This document shows positions 10,994-19,846 of a stretch of 64,000 nucleotides of DNA, one piece after another (within the stretch, counting starts at the first letter, position 1; each line of letters starts with the position of its first letter). The stretch spans positions 944,001-1,008,000 of the forward strand of contig CM035316.1 in the NCBI GenBank assembly GCA_000497125.2. Direction: 5' to 3'. This DNA comes from Spironucleus salmonicida (lineage: Eukaryota > Fornicata > Diplomonadida > Hexamitidae). The notes beneath the pieces are model-generated. The model saw only the letters and a program-made list of their open reading frames with translations. It was not told the origin of the DNA and did not search any database. A program made the translations under genes and the position numbers.

Positions 10994-11665
10994 GGTTTGC
11001 TGTTATTCACTGCCGGATGTCCAGGGCGGCTGGCAGGCCCGTGATGCGGAACCTGCTCAAGCGCCACACGCTGCATGCGCAGGGAGCAGTGCGGTTTCTG
11101 ATGGTAGTCTCCATTATAGAATATGCACGGGTTTCCACTAAATGGGAAGTCGAGGGTAATCTGCGCCGCTGTTTAGTTGCGAGTCAAATTGCGGGTCCCC
11201 TGGTATCGTCCATGCACAGCCTGGATCCGTAGAGCGAGCACTTACGAGGTTGGCAAAAGGAAGTATACGCGCAATACATATCGGGTTGCGAGATAAACTG
11301 GAACTAAAAAGTAATTTTTAAAACGTTTTCAATATTGCCCACTTTCTAAAATGAAGTGGGGCCTGGTTGACAAGGTAGCTCTTGTTTAGGCGGGATAAAT
11401 TCACAATAAAAACTTCTACCTAATATAATAGTAGTATTTTTTTGAATTCACAGTAATTCAGCTGCGCTATAAGCACCGAAATATTCTTCGGTGCCGAAGT
11501 AGAGAGGACCGATAAGTGATGGCTACCGTCACAATTATGCAGTCTGCGTAGAATAACCTTGCCAGCTTATGTTTCGGGGATATTTCCAGGGCAGACTATC
11601 ATGAATGATTTAGTACTGAGATTGGTTAGCGCCGAATATTCTTTTTACTCGATACAACCTCGTTA
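10994..11665. other. intergenic part of left arm
   Basis: Mixed composition. Two frames open here (an 85-aa frame from 11352 and a Met-Gly frame from 11131) without family resemblance or codon bias; neither is called. A small hairpin CACCGAA/TTCGGTG lies at about 11476-11495. Same content in reverse at 17259-17930. Confidence 0.35.
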
Positions 11666-12001
11666 TCAGAGTTTTGTGGTTTGCTTCATTTGTGGTATAT
11701 ATCTTTATATATTTATTACCATTTGCTGATAGCATAAACTAGGTTATATGCGATGAGTAGAAAACTTACCATATGAGGAAAATGGTACGTTGGTCCCAGA
11801 CAACTATTATTCTATATTTGCATAGCATTGCATCCCTACTGCATGAGAATTGACTCTTAACATTTTTATTTTGGACCAAATAAAGTTTAGACTGTTTACA
11901 ACCAAACTTAGCACTGACACTAATATCATATCAGATGATCGGAGTGCCATACTTACTTGGCAGTATATATTTTTATCTGCATTAAGCTACTACTTACGCA
12001 T
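11666..12001 (-). CDS. hypothetical protein, 111 aa (left-arm copy, doubtful)
   Basis: Copy of 16923-17258, described there. Confidence 0.25.
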
Positions 12002-12524
12002 AGTATCTGTTAGACAGTGTTCTAGCTATTCCACTAGAATTATTTTCTTAGGGTTAGTGCGATGACTATTCTCCGCGTAAAAGTAGTGATCCAAATATTT
12101 TAAATATCAGGGCTCTGATCATTTTGCTGAGCTCAACCATAATTATAAACGATCTGTGCAATTAAAAAAATCATCGATACATCCAGTCAGGACTTTATGA
12201 TGCAATTATAATTTAGTCTGATTTAACTATGCCCTTGCATTATCTTGCGTCTGTGCAATCAGAAAAATCCTTAGTAGTAATGTAAATATAATCGTAACCA
12301 GTCTCAATAAAGAGGCATAGATAATCCCATTAATCAATTATTTCATACTCTGTAATACTCACTCTGCCAAATGTTAACGATCTCCCTATAAACTTTTTTG
12401 GGGCATGATTTTATGCTCTTGAATATATTATTGTATATTTATTGTTATATAAATAAGTGTCACTTTACTAGTCTAATAAAGATAAACACTAAATAGATTA
12501 TTATAATATAAGTTTTAAATGAAC
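12002..12524. other. AT-rich intergenic part of left arm
   Basis: No coding signal. Near 12270 this arm lacks 15 bases present in the right arm; the missing segment is bounded by TTAG repeats. Confidence 0.4.
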
Positions 12525-13229
12525 TCAGTCAAAATCAACGTAAAAGTGGCAGTCTGTCTCTTTCAGGTAAGAAGCAGGGCAATCGCTTGAAATGGCGCCA
12601 AATGCCTAATGGACGGCGTCAGATTTTGCGGCTCCAGTTGCAAGAAGTACGTGTTTTTTAGCTTTTAGAATAGTCGAAATTCCTACCGTTAAAGAACTGT
12701 TAGGAATATGTTCTCCTTCCTGGAAAAATCTAGCATTTGCCTTAATAGTGCTTTCTGATAATTAAACTAAACGGGTTTTAGATGTACCATCGCTGCCTGG
12801 TTCATTAAATGCAATATGCCCATTGTGTCCGATTCCTAAAAGCCAGATATCAGGAGGACTTTATTAAACAAGAGACTCATAACGGTCACATTCTTATTGA
12901 ATGTCTTCTTGTTTAACTTCGCCATTTAGGAAATTGGTATTCTCGGGTTTAATATTGATATGTTTGAATAAATTTTCATACATGAAATACTTATAAGATT
13001 GGTGATGAGATCCACTTATCCCATAATATTCATCTAAATTAATTGTCTTCACTTGAGAGAAGTCTAATTTTTCTTCTTTATGAAGGCGAATTAGTTCGTT
13101 ATAAACTGGAATAGGAGTTGAACCTGTAGCTAATCCTAAGATACATACTGGATTTTAACGTACTATTGACGCGATTTCATTGGCTACATCAATAGCTGGA
13201 GTCGATGATTTAATGAGTTTCGAAGGCAT
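12525..13229 (-). CDS. nagB: glucosamine-6-phosphate deaminase (left-arm copy)
   Basis: Left-arm copy of 15680-16384, with the same length, motifs and TAR positions; described there. Both copies are intact, so the cell should have at least two doses of the enzyme from this locus. Confidence 0.9.
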
Positions 13230-13391
13230 TTGAAAAAGTAAATCGGGAGTGGGATAAACTATTATATCGTTATAATTTTATTTATTTAGATGGTAAAATT
13301 AAAAGTAAAAAATATATATGATTTATTTTACTGATAATGATAGTTGAGTTGAGTTTATTCTAAATATGAGCTAATCTTTCAAACCGTTAAA

Positions 13392-13664
13392 TCAGTAAGT
13401 TTGAATTAATATAACTGGAAATATAATATGATAGTTCAATTCAGTTAGTATATAATTGATTAATACCCACCGAAAAGTCTAACTATCATCAGTATATGCA
13501 GTATATTTATTTTCATCGAAATGATTGCATATCTTAAAAATCAATATACTTGCATTACCTTTAAATTTATTAATACAAATAGATGCTTTATAAAAGGATT
13601 TAGACGTGTTTTCTGTTATAGTAATACTATTATGGCCGTGTTGTCTTGACCGTTGTTTTCCCAT
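13392..13664 (-). CDS. small Met-Gly protein, 90 aa (left-arm copy)
   Basis: Left-arm copy of 15245-15517, described there. Head-to-tail upstream of the deaminase gene, 162 bp away. Confidence 0.4.
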
Positions 13665-13745
13665 TCGCCAGACAAGCCTCAGGAAGCTTGTTTTGAAATA
13701 ATAGTATGCTGATTTAAAAACGTGGAAGCCCTACCAATACTTCGC

Positions 13746-13981
13746 TCACTACACTGGGCCAGCTAGCAATCGCGATGAAACTCGCCATGTATTATGTTCC
13801 AAATAGATACCAAGGTGTCCATCTCCGGAGTTCGGGAATGGGAGATAGCATTAGTATGCGCGTAGGGTTTGTGAAATTTTGCTTTGAGCATCTGATCTCG
13901 CGGCGGTCCCGCTCAGTAACGCCGAGCAGGGATACGCTTGCTGGGCAGGTAGGGCATTGGGAGGGCGGAAGTTTTGCACGT
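13746..13981 (-). pseudogene. 3' part of the small Met-Gly gene, truncated at arm edge
   Basis: Reverse copy of the last 78 codons of the 108-aa frame at 14837-15163. The left arm stops at 13981, so this copy lacks its start. Confidence 0.4.
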
Positions 13982-14927
13982 ATTGATCATATCAGTAAGC
14001 ATCATTATGTATAGTTGCATGTAATTAATAACCTTTTAAATGGCTAGCTATACGCACTGTGCTAATATTGGTTCATTTTCATATGTCGAAAATAAGTTAT
14101 TATTTGAAAATTATTAAGTATAATTAAAATTAATATCCTTTTTAATTATTGGGATCGATAATAAATAGTAATAATACTATACTAGAATAAGAACTAGTGA
14201 AAAACAGTTTAAAAGTAAGAACATTTATTAAACTCTTAATATGTATAATATAACTTATTTAATATACATACTTGTAATAAATATAATATATAACTATAAT
14301 GTAATAATATTTTAAACTCTCAACACAAGTTATAAATGGGAGCAGTCGGAAGTTTGATATCTAGTGCGGACACGTACCTGCTGAGCCAAGTGGACGAGGT
14401 GGAGTAACTTGATAACATCCTTCCTAAGCCAACCACCGCCAATTTGAAGATAGCGAAGAACCAAACCTTCCCACCATTCGCTTAATCGCAGCAGCCATTG
14501 TAAAACATGTCCTCCAACAAGCTCATATGCAGCAACAGCCTGTCCTTCATGACAGAGCACTTCCTGCTCAGCTCCCAGGCGTCGCAGATGTTCAGCATGG
14601 TAGACGAGCCGCTGAAGGAGCTGTACGTCGACTGAAGTGGGGTAATGAGTTTATTTTGGTTTCTTTTTTATACTTACTATAAAGATAGGTAACCAACAAA
14701 TTTAATCGGATCCGCAGACCTTCCGAAATACGACTGGCGCACCTCCCATAGGCCAACGGCCATCATGCGGCCCAGGCGATTGGAAAGTTCTGCATATGGC
14801 TTAACCACTCTGGCGGCTGACCACGCACAGGGCAGCATGGGAATTTCATGCAGCGGCGTGAAGAGCTTCTTTACCGTCGCCTGCGCCTTCCGCTACCATT
14901 CCACCGCTCTCGGAAACGTGGAGTAGC
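13982..14927. other. spacer of inverted repeat 1
   Basis: 946 bp between the arms. 13982-14335 is AT-rich with no gene; the rest holds one small Met-Gly gene and the start of another. The part from 14334 onward recurs as a direct copy at 31795. Confidence 0.85.
14336..14635 (+). CDS. small Met-Gly lipid-anchor family protein, 99 aa
   Basis: Begins MGAVGSLISSADTYLLSQVD. Gly2, small residues at 3-5 and Ser6 fit the N-myristoylation consensus; Ala11-Asp12-x-Tyr14-Leu15-Leu16 is the family box shared with genes at 22677, 41079, 42206, 43278, 43724, 48256, 52785 and 53514. A Pro/Gln-rich middle (NILPKPTTANLKI) and a Ser/Phe-rich amphipathic C-terminus ending YVD follow. There is no transmembrane segment, so a peripheral membrane protein held by the myristate is inferred. 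TAA and TAG codons are read as Gln. A near-identical copy is at 31797-32096. The antisense frame is also open but is judged a shadow. Confidence 0.7.
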
Positions 14928-15163
14928 GCGTGCAAAACTTCCGCCCTCCCAATGCCCTACCTGCCCAGCAAGCGTATCCCTGCTCGGCGTTACTGAGCGG
15001 GACCGCCGCGAGATCAGATGCTCAAAGCAAAATTTCACAAACCCTACGCGCATACTAATGCTATCTCCCATTCCCGAACTCCGGAGATGGACACCTTGGT
15101 ATCTATTTGGAACATAATACATGGCGAGTTTCATCGCGATTGCTAGCTGGCCCAGTGTAGTGA
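14837..15163 (+). CDS. small Met-Gly protein, 108 aa (weak family member)
   Basis: Frame beginning MGISCSGVKSFFTVACAFRY and ending TAG TGA. Gly2 and Ser4 with Cys5 would suit myristoylation plus palmitoylation. Codons favour C/G at third positions. A Pro-rich middle (RPPNALPAQQAYP) resembles the architecture of the neighbouring family gene, but the Ala-Asp-x-Tyr-Leu box is absent. 201 bp downstream of the family gene, same strand. The gene crosses the inner edge of the right arm, so the left arm has only its 3' part. The opposite strand is also open here; strand choice is uncertain. Confidence 0.4.
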
Positions 15164-15244
15164 GCGAAGTATTGGTAGGGCTTCCACGTTTTTAAATCAG
15201 CATACTATTATTTCAAAACAAGCTTCCTGAGGCTTGTCTGGCGA

Positions 15245-15517
15245 ATGGGAAAACAACGGTCAAGACAACACGGCCATAATAGTATTACTATAACAGAAAA
15301 CACGTCTAAATCCTTTTATAAAGCATCTATTTGTATTAATAAATTTAAAGGTAATGCAAGTATATTGATTTTTAAGATATGCAATCATTTCGATGAAAAT
15401 AAATATACTGCATATACTGATGATAGTTAGACTTTTCGGTGGGTATTAATCAATTATATACTAACTGAATTGAACTATCATATTATATTTCCAGTTATAT
15501 TAATTCAAACTTACTGA
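15245..15517 (+). CDS. small Met-Gly protein, 90 aa (weak family member)
   Basis: Begins MGKQRSRQHGHNSITITENT. The basic N-terminus after Gly2 could give a myristate-plus-basic membrane anchor, but the Ala-Asp-x-Tyr-Leu box is missing. The middle has a Cys-containing amphipathic stretch and the end is hydrophobic (YHIIFPVILIQTY). Open in both arms; in the direct copy at 32706 the sequence diverges after residue 15. 162 bp upstream of the deaminase gene on the same strand. Confidence 0.4.
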
Positions 15518-15679
15518 TTTAACGGTTTGAAAGATTAGCTCATATTTAGAATAAACTCAACTCAACTATCATTATCAGTAAAATAAATCATATATATTTT
15601 TTACTTTTAATTTTACCATCTAAATAAATAAAATTATAACGATATAATAGTTTATCCCACTCCCGATTTACTTTTTCAA

Positions 15680-16384
15680 ATGCCTTCGAAACTCATTAAA
15701 TCATCGACTCCAGCTATTGATGTAGCCAATGAAATCGCGTCAATAGTACGTTAAAATCCAGTATGTATCTTAGGATTAGCTACAGGTTCAACTCCTATTC
15801 CAGTTTATAACGAACTAATTCGCCTTCATAAAGAAGAAAAATTAGACTTCTCTCAAGTGAAGACAATTAATTTAGATGAATATTATGGGATAAGTGGATC
15901 TCATCACCAATCTTATAAGTATTTCATGTATGAAAATTTATTCAAACATATCAATATTAAACCCGAGAATACCAATTTCCTAAATGGCGAAGTTAAACAA
16001 GAAGACATTCAATAAGAATGTGACCGTTATGAGTCTCTTGTTTAATAAAGTCCTCCTGATATCTGGCTTTTAGGAATCGGACACAATGGGCATATTGCAT
16101 TTAATGAACCAGGCAGCGATGGTACATCTAAAACCCGTTTAGTTTAATTATCAGAAAGCACTATTAAGGCAAATGCTAGATTTTTCCAGGAAGGAGAACA
16201 TATTCCTAACAGTTCTTTAACGGTAGGAATTTCGACTATTCTAAAAGCTAAAAAACACGTACTTCTTGCAACTGGAGCCGCAAAATCTGACGCCGTCCAT
16301 TAGGCATTTGGCGCCATTTCAAGCGATTGCCCTGCTTCTTACCTGAAAGAGACAGACTGCCACTTTTACGTTGATTTTGACTGA
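15680..16384 (+). CDS. nagB: glucosamine-6-phosphate deaminase (isomerase)
   Basis: 234 aa, close to but shorter than the usual 240-270. [12 protein letters not shown] (residues about 32-43) is the phosphate loop; TINLDEYYG carries the catalytic Asp; [17 protein letters not shown] carries the active-site His and Glu; ending [15 protein letters not shown] is typical. It interconverts glucosamine-6-phosphate plus ammonium and fructose-6-phosphate in the cytosol. In diplomonads the amino-sugar branch feeds cyst-wall polysaccharide, so a role in encystation is possible but inferred. Nine or so TAR codons sit at positions where Gln is acceptable, including two adjacent ones, which is good evidence for the code. 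Second copy at 12525-13229. Confidence 0.93.
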
Positions 16385-16922
16385 GTTCATTTAAAACTTA
16401 TATTATAATAATCTATTTAGTGTTTATCTTTATTAGACTAGTAAAGTGACACTTATTTATATAACAATAAATATACAATAATATATTCAAGAGCATAAAA
16501 TCATGCCCCAAAAAAGTTTATAGGGAGATCGTTAACATTTGGCAGAGTGAGTATTACAGAGTATGAAATAATTGATTAATGGGATTATCTATGCCTCTTT
16601 ATTGAGACTGGTTACGATTATATTTACATTACTACTAACTCAATTACGACTAAGGATTTTTCTGATTGCACAGACGCAAGATAATGCAAGGGCATAGTTA
16701 AATCAGACTAAATTATAATTGCATCATAAAGTCCTGACTGGATGTATCGATGATTTTTTTAATTGCACAGATCGTTTATAATTATGGTTGAGCTCAGCAA
16801 AATGATCAGAGCCCTGATATTTAAAATATTTGGATCACTACTTTTACGCGGAGAATAGTCATCGCACTAACCCTAAGAAAATAATTCTAGTGGAATAGCT
16901 AGAACACTGTCTAACAGATACT
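16385..16922. other. AT-rich intergenic part of right arm
   Basis: No coding signal. Contains the 15-bp segment absent from the left arm (about 16636-16650). Confidence 0.4.
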
Positions 16923-17258
16923 ATGCGTAAGTAGTAGCTTAATGCAGATAAAAATATATACTGCCAAGTAAGTATGGCACTCCGATCATCTGATATGATA
17001 TTAGTGTCAGTGCTAAGTTTGGTTGTAAACAGTCTAAACTTTATTTGGTCCAAAATAAAAATGTTAAGAGTCAATTCTCATGCAGTAGGGATGCAATGCT
17101 ATGCAAATATAGAATAATAGTTGTCTGGGACCAACGTACCATTTTCCTCATATGGTAAGTTTTCTACTCATCGCATATAACCTAGTTTATGCTATCAGCA
17201 AATGGTAATAAATATATAAAGATATATACCACAAATGAAGCAAACCACAAAACTCTGA
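16923..17258 (+). CDS. hypothetical protein, 111 aa (doubtful)
   Basis: TGA-free frame MRKQQLNADKNIYCQVSMAL... with one hydrophobic stretch near residues 25-42 (MILVSVLSLVVNSLNFIW), a possible single membrane segment, and a Gln-rich C-terminus. TAR codons cluster in the second half. No family or promoter motif recognised; may be a chance frame. Confidence 0.27.
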
Positions 17259-17930
17259 TAACGAGGTTGTATCGAGTAAAAAGAATATTCGGCGCTAACC
17301 AATCTCAGTACTAAATCATTCATGATAGTCTGCCCTGGAAATATCCCCGAAACATAAGCTGGCAAGGTTATTCTACGCAGACTGCATAATTGTGACGGTA
17401 GCCATCACTTATCGGTCCTCTCTACTTCGGCACCGAAGAATATTTCGGTGCTTATAGCGCAGCTGAATTACTGTGAATTCAACAAAATACTACTATTATA
17501 TTAGGTAGAAGTTTTTATTGTGAATTTATCCCGCCTAAACAAGAGCTACCTTGTCAACCAGGCCCCACTTCATTTTAGAAAGTGGGCAATATTGAAAACG
17601 TTTTAAAAATTACTTTTTAGTTCCAGTTTATCTCGCAACCCGATATGTATTGCGCGTATACTTCCTTTTGCCAACCTCGTAAGTGCTCGCTCTACGGATC
17701 CAGGCTGTGCATGGACGATACCAGGGGACCCGCAATTTGACTCGCAACTAAACAGCGGCGCAGATTACCCTCGACTTCCCATTTAGTGGAAACCCGTGCA
17801 TATTCTATAATGGAGACTACCATCAGAAACCGCACTGCTCCCTGCGCATGCAGCGTGTGGCGCTTGAGCAGGTTCCGCATCACGGGCCTGCCAGCCGCCC
17901 TGGACATCCGGCAGTGAATAACAGCAAACC
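17259..17930. other. intergenic part of right arm
   Basis: Mirror of 10994-11665; no gene supported. Confidence 0.35.
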
Positions 17931-18800
17931 TCACTTGCGCGCCTCCACCATGGAGTCGTGGCAGCTGGAGTAGTAGTAGAAGAAGTTGGCGCTCATGAGA
18001 TCGCCGAGCACGAAGGTGAAGTACACCCTCATGCCGCCCTGGGGCCAGCTGATGTTCTGGATCTTGAGGGTGTCCACCTCCCCCGTGATGGTCTGGCCGG
18101 CCTCGAACTCGACCTACTTGATCGAAGCGGGGAGCGCCTGGCTCCAGACGTGGGGCTCCTGCTCCGAAATCGCGATCAAAGACTGCTCGAAGAGGGGGGC
18201 ACCGCTGGCGTCCGCGAAGAGGGCCTTGCATATCTGCTTGGGGCCGTTGTTGGTGACCGAGACCGTGAACTTGCCGTCGCCGAACGGGTTCTGGAACTCC
18301 TTCACGTCCGCGGGGATGACCTGCTCCACCTTAAGCGTGAAGCCGGGGCACGCGAAGGCGGGCCTCCCGGTGGAGAGGCAGACGGTCGCGCCCGCGGTGT
18401 CGATCTCGGGGTGGCAGAAGTCGCCCTCCCATGGGGCGCCCTGGTTGACCCATCCGGCGGGGTTCGACCTGACCATGTCCTGGATATCCGCCAGGGACTT
18501 TACGAGCATCCCGGTGAAGGCGAGGTGGCCATCCTGGCTGGACCCGAAGAGGGCCATTCCGGTATTGAGGGCGGGCTGGGCCTCACCGACGATGATGAGC
18601 TTCACGGGGCCGGCGGGGACTGAGCCTCTGATGGGGGTGGCCTCGGCGAGGGTGAGCTGGTAGTGGCACTGGGGAGGCAGGGACATGGTGGCCATACCGG
18701 CCTTGGCAGCTGATATCTTGGCGTAGACGATGACCTCGGCGGTGAGCATCTGGCGCTCCACTCTGACGTGCTCGGGCATGCTGTCGTGCATCTTGTCCAT
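17931..18800 (-). CDS. hypothetical GC-rich protein, 289 aa (right-arm copy)
   Basis: Right-arm copy of 10124-10993, described there. Full length and open to TGA. Confidence 0.7.
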
Positions 18801-18895
18801 GTTGATTGAGGAGTGGAAGGGGCGGCCACCTCGCTATTATGATGTTTAAGGCGGGTGTGCGTTTGTGAATTGCTGCGAGGGTGGGACCGCCATAA

Positions 18896-19021
18896 ATGGA
18901 AGCCCAGTCGTTCGACGCCTGGCCCTACGAGATCTACTGCGCCGCCTTCGAGGCGAACCCGCACTCCTACAAGGACGCGAAGTACCAGACCGGCGAGCAT
19001 GGCGCCGAGGAACAGACCTGA
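18896..19021 (+). CDS. small hypothetical protein, 41 aa
   Basis: Begins MEAQSFDAWPYEIYCAAFEA and stops at TGA before the 250-aa gene. GC-rich, strong RNY pattern. Its WPYEIY is echoed by MIYEIYQ at the start of the next gene 58 bp downstream, and both have a following SYK, so the two may be a tandem duplication of one domain start, or this may be a first exon of the same gene. An AT-rich tract (GTATTATACTATATTCCC) separates them and looks like a promoter rather than an intron. Confidence 0.4.
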   Translation: MEAQSFDAWPYEIYCAAFEANPHSYKDAKYQTGEHGAEEQT

Positions 19022-19079
19022 TTTATGCCCTCACTGCACGCACCCTCCGCGTATTATACTATATTCCCTCGCTCCAAAA

Positions 19080-19832
19080 ATGATCTACGAGATCTACCAG
19101 CTCGCGGTCGGCTCCCGGCAGCTGCTGTTCCAGAAGACGCTGCACCCGATCACGGGCTCCTACAAGCAGCTCACGCCGAAGCTGGTGACGTCCTTCTTCT
19201 CGCAGTTCCACGCCGCCCAGAGCCCGCTCGGGCCGCTGGCGCACGTCCAGTTTGCGGACTTCTCCGCGTCCTTCGCCCAGAACGAGGCCAGCCAGGTGGT
19301 GGTGCTCCACTCCTGCTAGAGCCGCTTTTTCGGGGTACAGCTCGCGGGGGCCATCCTCCAGGCGCTCACGAAGTACCAGGGCACGCCGCAACCGGAGCTG
19401 ATTCAGCGGCACCGCATGGACATTCTGGGCTCCACGGTGCGCGGCATCCTGCTGGAGGTGGGCGAGATGCGCTACGTCCAGAACGCCTACCTCGTCTTCG
19501 GTGGCGAGCTCATCACCTCCCGCAGCGCCCCCAGCGCGACCGACCAGCTCGCCTTCCTGCAGAGCTAATTGTGCGACCGGGCCTCCCTGGTGTTTTCTGC
19601 GGCCCAGCGCATCATCGCGCACACGCACCCGCGCTTCACGCTGGCAGTCCACATCAACAAGCGCAAGACGGAGACGGCCGAGTGCGAGTACAGCCTCAAC
19701 ACTGCGCAGGGCCGGGCCAGCTTCGAGGACGCCCAGGATGGGCAGCAGCGCTGGTGCGACCTGGATGACATGGTCGCGGACATCTTCTGCGCCGTGTCAG
19801 GCTTCGTGGAGTGCTACGACCAGGTAGTGTGA
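19080..19832 (+). CDS. hypothetical GC-rich protein, 250 aa
   Basis: Begins MIYEIYQLAVGSRQLLFQKT and ends at TGA, 14 bp from the convergent end of the pyrophosphatase gene. Two TAG codons (after VVLHSC and after LAFLQS) are read as Gln. Very GC-rich, with C/G third positions. Mixed alpha/beta composition: helix-rich N-terminal half, then RYVQNAYLVFGGELITS and a His-rich strand (HTHPRFTLAVHINKRK). No signal peptide, no membrane segment, no family recognised. Start chosen because a TATA-like tract lies immediately upstream. Left-arm copy at 9092-9844. Confidence 0.65.
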
Positions 19833-19846
19833 GAAAGTACGTCACT

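Larger units (their letters stand above)
8994..13981. repeat. inverted repeat 1, left arm
   Basis: Reverse complement of 14928-19930; paired coordinates sum to 28924 in the outer part and 28909 in the inner part because the right arm has 15 extra bases near 16640. Only scattered substitutions are seen, about 1% or less. It carries a 28-codon fragment of the pyrophosphatase gene, four or five small genes and glucosamine-6-phosphate deaminase. Outer boundary at TGGGCG (8994), inner boundary after GTTTTGCACG (13981). Confidence 0.95.
14334..15298 (+). repeat. 965-bp segment repeated directly at 31795-32759
   Basis: Spans the spacer and the inner 370 bp of the right arm. The copy at 31795 differs by only a few substitutions (for example TCGCAGCAG versus TCGTAACAG). 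Repeat edges fall at AAATGGGAGC, just before the ATG of the small gene, and at ACAGAA within the next small gene. Confidence 0.9.

Noticed and set aside
11131-11340. Met-Gly frame MGSRGQ... in the left arm
   Set aside because: No family box, no codon bias, no promoter tract; frame length is expected by chance in this moderately GC-rich stretch.
14640-14927. Minus-strand frame resembling a segment of D-3-phosphoglycerate dehydrogenase (VVKPYAELSNRLGRMMA)
   Set aside because: The similarity covers about 50 residues only, the frame has no start or catalytic domain upstream, and it continues antisense through the better supported Met-Gly gene. With only TGA as stop, antisense frames are often open.
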